From Eulemur rufifrons (Eukaryota; Chordata; Mammalia; Primates; Lemuridae), in the NCBI RefSeq assembly GCF_041146395.1, contig NW_027182922.1, forward strand, positions 62,501 to 126,500: a DNA stretch of 64,000 bases. Direction: 5' to 3'. A program made the position numbers and the translations under genes. The notes below the pieces were generated by a model. The model searched no databases. It was not told the origin of the DNA and was given only the letters and a program-made list of their open reading frames with translations. Shown here in pieces: positions 9,517 to 21,400 of the stretch. Position 1 is the first letter of the stretch; each line of letters starts with the position of its first letter.

Positions 9517-12500
9517 TCCGCTTTTGAGCCTGTTCCTTTTGGAATCCTTTAATTCATCAGTTGGGAATCCACCATGGTTCTCTAGACCTCCCTGAGCGTG
9601 GGCCCAGGTAACTGGCTAGTTCCAAGAAGTATGCCGCAGAGCTTTGGAAATAACCACTACATTGAGTATTATTTGCCAGTTTTTGCAGCAACTTTCACAA
9701 TGATTGTGAAAAGGTTAGGCAGTGCATCCTGAAACCCAAGCTGGCTTCCACAGAAAAAACTACGGTTAGGCCAATCTCCCTTGGAGTTGCCGATAATTGG
9801 TACTGGTCCGTGGCAAGAAGCCATTCCTTTAAGTATCATTCCACCTTCCTTTCACAACTATTTTAAAAGGCAGAGCACCTATTGCCATTTAGCTTAAGGA
9901 TGAGTCGCTGGAGGAAACGATTTTGTGTGGGGTGGGAGAGGCAGAGCCAGGCCGTCTGTCAGTCCAGTGGTTTGTTTTTATTATCCCCGGAGAGGAGAAG
10001 TGGACATGTGTGTGGCAAGTGAAAAGTGTGGATCCTGTTTCAGCCTTAGACTGATACAGGATCGGCACTTTTCATCCTGTTCCTTTAAGAATCCTTTGCT
10101 TCATCAGCTGGGAATCCACCATAGTTCTCTACACCCCACTATGTGTGGGCCCACTTAACAGGCTAGTTCAAAGAAGTATGCCACAGAGCATTTGAAATAA
10201 CCACTACCATGGAAATTATTTGCCAGCTTTTCCAGCACTTTTACCATAATTTTGATAAGGTTCATTTGTGCTTCCTTAAACCCTAGATGGCTTCCATGGA
10301 CAAACCTATACTGAGGGTTCTCTCGCTTGGTGTTGCCAATACTTGGTACGGGAGTCTGACAAGAATCCAGTCTTTTAATTATCATTGCACCATCCTTTCT
10401 CCCTTATATTAAAAGGTGAGCAACTTTCGGCAGTTAGCATAAGGATGAGTCAACGGAGGGGATGTTTTTGGGTGGGATCGGGGTGGTTTGGGGGACAGTC
10501 CCTCTGTCAGTCTGGTTGTTTGTGTTTATTATGCCCAGACAGGGAAGTGGATATATTTGTGGCAGGTGAAATGTGCGGATCCTGTTTCAGTTAGACTGAA
10601 ACAGTATCCGCACTTTTCAGCTGGTTCCACTAAAAATCCTTTGATTCATCAGCTGGGAATCCACCACGGTTCCTTAGAACCCTCCATGCATGGGCCCATC
10701 AACTGGCCTGTACCAAGATGTATGCTGCACAGCTTTTGAGATAAACACTACGTGTAGAATTATTTGCCAGTTTCTGCAGCACATATCACCATAATTGTGA
10801 TAAGGATCGTCTGTGCCTCTTTAAACACAAGATGGCTGCCACGGAGAAAACTATGCTGAGGCCTAGGTCACTTGGATTTCACGACATTTGTTACTGGAGG
10901 CTGGAAGGAGGCCATTCTTTTAAGTATCATTCCACCATACTTTCCCCATTATTTTAAAATGCACGGAAACCTTTGCAAGTTAGCATAATAATTAGTAGCT
11001 GGAGGGGACATTTTTATTTGTGGGGTCGGTGTGGGTGGGGGGCGCAGGCCCTCTGTCAGTTCGCTGGATTGTTTTTATTTTCCCCAGACCGGAGAAGTGG
11101 GCATGTGTGTGGCAGGTGAAAAGTTCGGATCCCGTTTCTGTCTTAGACTGAAACAGAAACCGCACTTTTCACCCCGTTCCATTAAGAATCCCTTGCTTCA
11201 TCAGCTGGGAATCCACCATGGGCCTCTAGACTGCTCTATGCGTGGGCCCAGTTAACTGGCTAGTTCAAAGAATTATGCCGCTGAGCTTTTCAAGTAACCA
11301 CTACCATGAGAATTACTTGACCGCTTTTGCAGCACCTTTCACCATAATTGTGATAAGGTTCATCTGTGCCTCCTTAAACCCAAGATGGCTGCCAGGGACA
11401 AACGTGTGCTGAGGCCTAGGTGACTTGCTGTTGCGAATACTTGGTATGGGAGTCTGGCAATAAGCCAGTCTTTTAGGTATAATTCCACCATTCTATCTCC
11501 ATTATTTTAAAAGGCAGAGGACGTATTGCCAGATAGCATAAGGATCAGTCGCTGGAGGGCACGATTTTGTGTGGGGTGGTGGGGGGCGGGGGCAGGCCAT
11601 CTGTCAATCCGATGGGTTGTTTTTGTTATCCCTAGAGAGGAGAAGTGGGCATGTGTGTTGCAGGCAAAAAGTCAGAATCCTGTTTCAGTCAGGATCTGCA
11701 CTTTTCAGCCTGTTCCTTTAAGAATCCTTAGATTCATCCCCTTGGAATCCACCATGGTTCTCTAGACCCCTCTATGCGTGGGCCCAGGTAACTGGCTTCT
11801 TCCAAGAAGTATGCCACCGAGCTTTTGAATTAAACAGTACGTTGAGAATTATTTGCCGGGTTTTCAGCACGTTTCACCATAATTATGATAAAGTTTGTAT
11901 GTGCCTCCTTAAACCCAACATGGCTGCCACGGGCATAACTATGCTGAGGCGTAGCTGACTTGGTGTTGCCTATTTTTGTTAGTGGAGACTGACAAGAAGC
12001 CATTCTTCTAAGTATCACTCCACCGTCCTTTCTCCATTGTTTAAAAATGCAGGGAAATTTTGCAAGTTAGCATAATAATTAATAGCTGGAGGGGAATTTT
12101 TTTGGGGGGGATCTGCGTGGGTGGAAGGGGGGCAGGCCCTTTGTCAGTTCGCTGGTTTGTTTTTATTATCCCCAGAGAGGAAAAGTGGGCATGTGTGTGG
12201 CAGGTGAAAAGTGTGCGTCCTGTTTCAGTCTTAGACACAGGATCTGCACTTTTCACCCCGTTCCATTAAGAATCCTTTGCTTCATCAGCTGGGAATCCAC
12301 CATGGTTCTCTAGACCCCTCTTTTAGTGCACACAGAAAACTGCCTGGTTCCAAGAAGTTTTCCTCAGAGCTTTTGAAATAACCACTACTATGGAAATTAT
12401 TTGCCAGCTTTTCCAGCACTTTTACCATAATTTTGATAAGGTTCATCTGTGCTTCCTAAAACCCTAGATGGCAGCCACGGACAAACCTATGCTGACACCT

Positions 12501-14994
12501 AGGTCACTTCCTGTTGCCAATAATTGGTATGGGAGTCTGGCAAAAGGCCAGTATTTTAAGTATAATTCCACCATCCTATCTTCATTATTTTAAAACGCAG
12601 AGGACCTTTCGCCAGATAGCATAAGGATGAGTCGCTGGAGGGGACCTTTTTGTGTACAGTGTTGGGGGGCGGGGGAGGACATCTGTCAATCCGATTGATT
12701 GTTTTTATTATCCCTAGAGAGGAGAAGTGGGCATGTGTGTTGCAGGCAAAAAGTGCATATAGTGTTTCAGTCTCAGACTGAAACAGGATCCGCACTTTTC
12801 AGCCTGTTCCTTTAAGAATCCTTTGATTCATCACCTGGGAATCCATCATGGTTCTCTAGACCCCTCTATGCGTGGGCCCAGAAAACTGCCGGGTTCCAAG
12901 AAGTATTCCACAGAGCTTTTGAAAAAACCACTACGTTGAGAATTATTTGCCAGGTTTTGCAGCACCTTTCATCATAATTGTCATAAGGTTCGTCTCGAGA
13001 TGGCTGCCATGGACAAAACTATGCTGAGGCCGAGCTCACTTTGTGTGGCCGATCCTTGGTACTGGAGACTGGAAAGAATACATTCTTTTAAGTATCATTT
13101 CACCATCCTTCTCCACTATTTTAAAAGTCAGAGCACCTTTTGGCAGTTAGAATAACAAGGAGTCGCTGGACGGGAAGTTTTTATGTGGGGTCTGGGGGCT
13201 GGTGCGGCAAGCCCTCCGCCAGTTCTGTGGTTTCTTTTTATTATCCCCAGAGAGGAGAAGTGGGCATGTGTTTGGCAGGTGAAAAGTGCAGATCCTGTTT
13301 CAGAGTATGAAACAGGATCCGCATGTTCATCCTGTTCCTTTAAGAATCCTTTGCTTCATCAGCTGGGAATCCACCATAGTTCTCTATACCGCACTATGCG
13401 TGGGCCCAGTTAACTGGCTAGTTCAAAGAAGTATGCCGCAGAGCTTTTGAAATAACTACTACCATGAGAATTATTTAACAGCTTTCGCAGCACCTTTTAT
13501 TATAATTGTTATAAGGTTCATCTGTGTCTCCTTAAACCCAAGATGGCTGCCATGGACAAACCTATGCTGAGGCCTACGTCAATTGCTGTTGCCAATACTT
13601 GGTATGGGAATCTGGCAATAAGCCAGTCTTTTAGGTATAATTCTACCATCCTATCTCCAGTTTTTTAAAAGGCTTATGACCTTTCACCAGATAGCATAAG
13701 GACGAGTCGCTGGAGCAGACTATTTTGTGTGGGGTGGTGGGGGCCGGGGGCAGGGCATCTGTAAATCCGATGGGCTGTTTTTGTTATCCCTAGAGATGAG
13801 AAGGGCGAATGTGTGTTGCAGGCAAAATGTGCGGATCCTGTTTCACACTTAGACTGAAACAGGATCTGCACTTTTGAGCCTGTTCCTTTAAGAATCCTTT
13901 GATTCATCACCTGGGAATCCACTATGGTTCTCTAGACCTCTCTTTGCATGGGCACAGGTAACTGGCTTGTTCCAAGAAGTATGCGACAGAGCTTTTGAAT
14001 TAACCAGTACTTTTAGAATTGTCAGGTTTTTAGCATGTTTAAACGTAATTGTGATAAAGTTTGAATGTGCCTCCTTAAACCCAAGATGGCTGCCACGGAT
14101 ATAAATATGCTGAGGCATAGCTGACTTGTTGATGCCTATTTTTGTTAGTGGAGACTGACAAGAAGACATTCTTCTAAGTATCATCCCCACATCATTTTTC
14201 CATTGCGTAAAAATGGAGGGAAATTTTGCAAGTTAGTATTATAATTACATGTAGGGTACGTATTTTTTTTTCTTTTTTTGTGGGGTAGGAGTGGATGGGC
14301 GTTTCAGGCCCTCTGTGAGTTCGCTGGTTTTCTTTTATTATCCCCAGAGAGGACAAGTGGGCATGTGTTTGGCAGGTGAAAAGTGTGGATTCTATTTCAG
14401 AGAACTAAACAGGATCCACATGATCATCCCATTCCTTTAAGAATCCTTTGCTTCATCAGCTGGGAATCCACCATGGTTCTATATACTCCTCTATGCGTTG
14501 GCACAGGTAACTGGCTTGTTCCAAGAAGTATGCCGCAGAGCTTTTCAATTAACCAGTACGTTGAAAATTATTTGCAGGTTTTCAGCATTTCACCCTAATT
14601 GTAATAACGTTTGTATGTGCCTCCTGAAACCCAAGATGACTGCCACGGACATAACTATGCTGAGGTGTAGCCGACTTGGTGTTGCCTATTTTTGTCAGCG
14701 GAGACTAACAAGAAGCCATTCTAAGTATAAGCCCACCGTCATTTTTCCATTGTTAAAAAATGCAGGAAAATTTTGCAAGTTAGCTTTATAATTAGTAGCT
14801 GGAGGGTACGTTTTTTTTTTTTTTTTTGTCGGGTCGGTGTCGATGGGGGGGTCAGGCCCTCTATAAATTTGCTGGTTTGTTTTTATTATCCCCAGAGAGG
14901 GGAAGTCGGCATTTGATGGCAGCTGAAAAGTGCGGATACTCTTTCAGAGAATTAAACAGCATTCGCATGGTCATCCCGTTCCTTTAAGAATCCT

Positions 14995-15333
14995 GGAAGG
15001 GCGCGGTGGCTCACGCCTGTAATCCTAGCACTCTGGGAGGCCGAGGCAGGTGGATCGCTCGAGGTCAGGAGTTCGAGACCAGCCTGAGCAAGAGCGAGAC
15101 CCCGTCTCTACTAAAAATAGAAAGACATTATATGGACAACTAAAAATCTATATAGAAAAAATTAGCCGGGCATAGTGGCGCATGCCTATAGTCCCAGCTA
15201 CTCGGGAGGCTGAGGCAGTAGGATCGTTTAAGCCGAGGAGTCTGAGGTTGCTGTGAACTAAGCTGACGCCACGGCACTCACTCTAGCCTGGGCAACAAAT
15301 TGAGACTCTGTCTCAACAAAAAAAAAAAAAAAA
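14995..15333 (+). mobile_element. Strepsirrhine-type dimeric Alu
   Basis: The left arm begins GGAAGGGCGCGGTGGCTCA and has Pol III A- and B-box regions (GGTGGCTCACGCC; GAGTTCGAGACC). An A-rich linker with AGAAAGACATTATATGGACA follows, then a right arm with GCCACGGCACTCACTCTAGC and a poly(A) tail (15317-15333). The linker form is characteristic of lemur/galago Alus rather than anthropoid ones. The target duplication AAGAATCCT lies at 14986-14994 and at 15332-15340, merging with the tail. It splits one satellite monomer. Confidence 0.93.
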
Positions 15334-17419
15334 GAATCCTTTGCTTCATCAGCTGGGAATCCACCATGGTTCTATATACTCCTCTATGCGTGGGCACAGG
15401 TACCTGGCTTGTTCCAAGAAGTATGCCGCAGAGCTTTTCAATTAACCAATACGTTGAAAATTATTTGCAGGTTTTCAGCGTTTCACCAAAATTGTGATAA
15501 CGTTTGTATGTGCCTGCTGAAATCCAAGATGGCTGCCACGGACATAACTATGCTGAGGCGTAGCTCACTTGGTGTTTCCTATTTTTGTTAGTGGAGACTG
15601 ACAAGAAGCCATTCTTCTAAGTATCATCCCACCATCATTTTTCCATTGTTTAAAAATGCAGGGAAATTTTGCAAGTTAGCATTATAATTAGTAGCTGGAG
15701 GGTACTTTTTTTTTTTGTGGGGTCAGTGTGGATGGGTTGGTCAGGCCATCTGGTCAATTCACTGGTTTGTTTTTATTATCCCCAGAGAGGAGAAGTGGGC
15801 ATGTGTTTGGCAGGTGAAAAGTGCGGATTCTGTTTCAGAGAATTAAACAGGATCCGCATGGTCATCTCATTCCTTTAAGAATCCTTTGCTTCATCAGCTG
15901 GGATTCCACCATGTTTCTATATACTCCTCTATGCGTGGGCACAGGTACCTGGCTTGTTCCAAGAAGTATGCTGGAGAGTTTTCAAATTAACCAGTGCGTT
16001 GAAAATTATTTGCAGGTGTTCAGCGTTTCACCATAATTTTGATAACGTTTGTATGTGCCTCCTGAAACCCAGGAAGGCTGCGACGGACATAACTATGCTG
16101 AGGAGTAGCTGACTTGGTGTTGCCTATTTTTGTTAGTGGAGACAGACAAGAAGCCATTCTTCTAAGTATCATCCCACCACCATTTTTCCATTGTTTTAAA
16201 ATGCAGGGAAATTTTGCAAGTTAGCATTATAATTAGTAGCTGGAGGGTACGGTTTTTTTGTGTGTGTGGTCGATGTGGATGGGGGGGGTCAGGCCCTCTG
16301 TCAGTTCGCTGGTTAGTTTTTATTATACCCAGAGAGGAGAAGTGGGCATGTGTTTGGCAGGTGAAAAGGGCGGATTCTGTTTCAGAGAATTAACGATGAT
16401 CCCCATGGTCATCCCGTTCCTTTAATAATCCTTAACTTCATCAGCTGGAAATCCACCATGGTTCTATATACTCCTCTTTACGTGGGAACAAGTAACTGCC
16501 TTGTTCGAAGAAGTATGCCGCAGAGATTTTCTATTAACCAGTACGTTGAAAATTATTTGCAGGTGTTCAGCGTTTCATCATAATTGTGATAACGTTTGTT
16601 TGTGCCTCCTGAAACCCAAGATGGCTGCGACGGACATAACTATGCTGAGGAGTAGCTGACTTGGTGTTGCCTGTTTTTGTCAGTGGAGACTGACAAGAAG
16701 CCATTCTTCTAAGTATCATCCCACCACCATTTTTCCATTGTTTTAAAATGCAGGGAAATTTTGCAAGTTAGTATTATAATTAGTAGCAGGAGGGTCCTTT
16801 TTTTTTTGTGGGGTCGGTGTGGATGTGAGTGCAAGGCCCTCTAGATGTTCGCTTGTTTGTTTTTATTATCCCCAGAGAGGAGAAGTGGGCATGTTGTTGG
16901 CAGGTGAAAAGTGCGGATTCTGTTTCAAAGAATTAAACAGGATCCGCATGGTCATCCGCTTCCTTTAAGAATCCTTTGCTTCATCAGCTGGGAAACCACC
17001 ATGGTTGTATATACTCCCGTATGGGTGGGCACAGGTTACTGGCTTGTTCCAAGAAGTATGGCACAGAGCTTTTCAAATAAAAAGTACATTGAAAATTATT
17101 TGCAGGTGTTCAGCGTTTCATCATAATTGCGACAACGTTTGTATGTGCCTTGAAACCCAAGATGGCTGCCACAGACATAACTATGCTGAGGCGTAGCTGA
17201 CTTGGTTTTGCCGATTTTTGTTAGTGGAGACTGACAAGAAGCCATTCTTCTAAGTATCATGCCGCCATCATTTTTCCGTTGGTTAAAAATGAAGGGAAAT
17301 TTTGGAAGTTAGCATTATAATTAGTAGCTGGAGGGTACGGTTTTTTTTTGTGTGTGGTCGATGTGGATGGGGGGGTCAGGCCCTTTGTCAGTTAGCTGGT
17401 TAGTTTTTATTATCCCCAG

Positions 17420-17578
17420 AGAGGAGAAGTGGGCATGTGTTTGGCAGGTGAAAAGTGCGGATTCTGTTTCAGAGAATTAACGATGATCCCCATGGTCATC
17501 CCATTCCTTTAATAATCCTTTATTTCACCAGCTGGAAATCCACCATGGTTCTATATACTCCTCTTTGCGTGGGAACAG
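17420..17578 (+). other. Exon-like 159-nt segment in satellite monomer (representative)
   Basis: In this B monomer a pyrimidine-rich TTTTTATTATCCCCAG is followed by 159 bases and then CAG|GTAAGT, an arrangement that looks like a 3' splice site, an exon and a 5' splice site. Most monomers keep the acceptor-like part; the donor varies (GTAACT, GTACCT, GAAACT). A CCACCATGG lies inside. No spliced transcript is implied without RNA data. Confidence 0.2.
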
Positions 17579-18478
17579 GTAAGTGGCTTGTTCCAAGAAG
17601 TATGCCGCAGAGCTTTTCAATTAACCAGTACGTTGAAAATTATTTGCAGGTGTTCAGCGTTTCACCATAATTGTGATAACGTTTGTTTGTGCCTCCTGAA
17701 ACCCAAGAAGGCTGCGACGGACATAACTATGCTGAGGAGTAGCTGACTTGGTGTTGCCTATTTTTGTTAGTGGAGACTGACAAGAATCCATTCTTCTAAG
17801 TATCATCTCACCATCATTTTTCCATTGTTTAAAAATGCAGGAAAATTTTGCAAGTTAGCATTATAATTAGTAGCTGGAGGCTACGGTGTTTTTTTTTTTT
17901 TTTTTTTTTTTCCTGTGGGGTCGGTGTGGATGTGTTGGTCAGGCCCTCTGTCAGTTCGCTGGTTAGTTTTTATTATCCCCAGAGTGGAGAAGTGGGTATT
18001 AGTATGGCAGGTGAAAACTGCGGATCTGTTTCAGAGAATTAAACAGGATGCGCATGGTAATCCCGTTCCTTTAAGAATCCTTTGCTTCATGAGCTGGGAA
18101 TCCACCATGGTTCTATATACTTCTCTACGCATGGGCACAGGAAATTGGCTTGTTCCAAGAATTATGTCTCAGAGCTTTTCAATTAACCAGTATGTTGAAA
18201 ATCCTTTGCAGGTTCTCAGCGTTTCACCATAATTGTGATAACGTGTGTATGTGCCTACTGAAACCAAATATGGCTGCTACGGACATAACTATGCTGAGGC
18301 GTAGCTGACTTGGTGTTGCCTATTTTTGTCAGTGGAGACTGACAAGAAGCCATTCTTCTAAGTATCATCCCACCATCATTTCTCCATTGTTTAAAAATAC
18401 AAGGAAATTTTGCAAATTGGCATCATAATTAGTAGCTGGAGGGTTCTTTTTTTTTTGTGGGGTCGGTCAGGATGGGTG

Positions 18479-18484
18479 TTCAGG
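18479..18484 (+). other. Empty ERV integration site (A' monomer)
   Basis: TTCAGG followed by CCCTCTGTCAGATCGC, uninterrupted. This is the pre-integration form of the site occupied by the two proviruses and the solo LTR. Confidence 0.85.
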
Positions 18485-21400
18485 CCCTCTGTCAGATCGC
18501 TGGTTTGTTTTTATTATCGCCAGAGAAGAGTAGTGGGCATGTGTTTGGCAGGTGAAAAGTGCGGATTCTGTTTCAGAGAATTACACAGGATCCGCATGGT
18601 CATCTCATTCCTTTAAGAATCCTTTGCTTCATCAGCTGGGATTCCACCATGTTTCTATATACTCCTCTATGCGTGGGCACAGGTACCTGGCTTGTTCCAA
18701 GAAGTATGCCGCAGAGCTTTTCAATTAACCAGTACGTTGAAAATTATTTGCAGGTTTTCAGCGTTTCACCATAATTTTGATAACGTTTGTATGTGCCTCC
18801 TGAAACCCAAGAAGGCTGCGACGCACATAACGATGCTGAGGCGTAGCTGATTTGGTTTTCCCTATTATTGTTAGTGGAGACAGACAAGAATCCATTCTTC
18901 TAAGTATCATCTCACCATCATTTTTCCATTGTTTAAAAATGCAGGAAAATTGTGCAAGTTAGCATTATAATTTGTAGCTGGAGGCTACGGTGTTTTTTTT
19001 TTTTTTTTCCTGTGGGGTCTGTGTGGATGTGTTGGTCAGGCCCTCTGTCAGTTCGCTGGTTTGTTTTTATTATCCCCAGAGAGGGGAAGTGGGTATTAGT
19101 ATGGCAGGTGAAAACTGCGGATCTGTTTCAGAGAATTAAACACGATCCGCATGGTAATCCCGTTCCTTTAAGAATCCTTTGCTTCATGAGCTGGGAATCC
19201 ACCATGGTTCTATATACTTCTCTATGCGTGGGCACAGGAAACTGGCTTGTTCCAAGAAGTATGCCTCAGAGTTTTTCACTTAACCAGTATGTTGAAAATC
19301 CTTTGCAGGTTTTCAGCTTTTCACCATAATTGTGATAACGTGTGTATGTGTCTCCTGAAACCCAATATGGCTGCCAAGGACATAAATATGCTGAGGCGTA
19401 GATGACTTCGTGTGGCCTATTTTTGTTAGTGGAGACTGACAAGAAGCCATTCTTCTAAGTATCATCCCGCCATCATTTTTCCATTGTTTAAAAATGCAGA
19501 GAAATTTTGCAAGTTAGCATTAAAATTAGTAGCTGGAGGTTACTTTTTTTTTTTTTTTGTGGGGTCAGTGTGGATGGGTTGGTCAGGCCATCTGTTAATT
19601 CACTGGTTTGTTTTTATTATCCCCAGAGAGGAGAAGTGGGCATGTGTTTGGCAGGTGAAAAGTGCGGATTCTGTTTCAGAGAATGAAACAGGATCCGCAT
19701 GGTCATCTCATTCCTTTAAGAATCCTTTGCTTCATCAGCTGGGATTCCACCATGTTTCTATATACTCCTCTATGCGTGGGCACAGGTACCTGGCTTGTTC
19801 CAAGAAGTATGCCGCAGAGCTTTTCAATTAACCAGTACGTTGAAAATTATTTGCAGGTTTTCAGCGTTTCACCATAATTTTGATAACGTTTGTATGTGCC
19901 TCCTGAAACCCAAGAAGGCTGCGACGGACATAACTATGCTGAGGAGTAGCTGACTTGATGTTGCCTATTTTTTTAGTGGAGACAGACAAGAAGCCATTCT
20001 TCTAAGTATCATCCCACCACCATTTTTCCATTGTTTTAAAATGCAGGGAAATTTTTCAAGTTAGCATTATAATTAGTAGCTGGAGGGTACGGTTATTTTG
20101 TGTGTGGTCGATGTGGATGGGGGGGTCAGGCCCTCTGTCAGTTCGCTGGTTAGTTTTTATTATCCCCAGAGAGGAGAAGTGGGCATGTGTTTGGCAGGTG
20201 AAAAGGGCGGATTCTGTTTCAGAGAATTAACGATGATCCCCATGGTCATCCCGTTCCTTTAATAATCCTTAACTTCATCAGCTGGAAATCCACCATGGTT
20301 GTATATACTCCTCTTTGCTTGGGAACAGGTAACTGGCTTGTTCCAAGAAGTATGCCGCAGAGCTTTTCAATTAACCACTGCGTTGAAAATTATTTGCAGG
20401 TGTTCAGCGTTTCACCATAATTGTGATAACGTTTGTTTGTGCCTCCTGAAACCCAAGAAGGCTGCGACGGACATAACTATGCTGAGGAGTAGCTGACTTG
20501 GTGTTGCCTATTTTTGTTAGTGGAGACTGACAAGAGCCATTCTTCTAAGTATCATCCCACCACCATTTTTCCATTGTTTTAAAATGCAGGGAAATTTTGC
20601 AAGTTAGCATTATAATTAGTAGCTGGAGGGTACGGTTTTTTTTGTGTGTGTGGTCGATGTGGATGGGGGGGTCAGGCCCTCTGTCAGTTCGCTGGTTAGT
20701 TTTTATTATCCCCAGAGAGGAGAAGTGGGCATGTGTTTGGCAGGTGAAAAGGGCGGATTCTGTTTCAGAGAATTAACGATGATACCCATGCTCATCCCGT
20801 TCCTTTAATAATCGTTTACTTCATCAGCTGGAAATCCACCATGGTTCTATATACTCCTCTTTGCGTGGGAACAGGTAACTGGCTTGTTCCAAGAAGTATG
20901 CCGCAGAGCTTTTCAATTAACCACTACGTTGAAAATTATTTGCAGGTGTTCAGTGTTTCACCATAATTGTGATAACGTTTGTTTGTGCCTCCTGAAACCC
21001 AAGATGGCTGCCACGAACATAGCGATGCTGAGGCGTAGCTGATTTGGTTTTGCCTATTTTTGTTAGTGGAGACTGACAAGAATCCATTCTTCTAAGTATC
21101 ATCCCACCACCATTTTTCCATTGTTTAAAAATGCAGGGAAATTTTGCAAGTTAGCATTATAATTAGTAGCTGGAGGCTACGGTGTTTTTTTTTTTTTTTC
21201 CTGTGGGGTCGGTGTGGATGTGTTGGTCAGGCCCTCTGTCAGTTCGCTGGTTTGTTTTTATTATCCCCAGAGAGGAGAAGTGGGTAATAGTATGGCAGGT
21301 GAAAACTGCGGATCTGTTTCAGAGAATTAAACAGGATCCTCATGGTAATCCCGTTCCTTTAAGAATCCTTTGCTTCATGAGCTGGGAATCCACCATGGTT

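Larger units (their letters stand above)
8463..14994 (+). repeat. Satellite I, old left block, continued
   Basis: About 12 diverged monomers of about 547 bp (anchors near 8791, 9343, 9886). From about 11,500 rightwards the monomers gradually take on right-block features: the TGCAGGGAAATTTTGCAAGT junction, longer T-tracts from 14,260, and loss of one palindrome arm. This gives a visible old-to-young gradient. No host gene is seen. Open frames here are short and are not shared between monomers. Confidence 0.9.
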
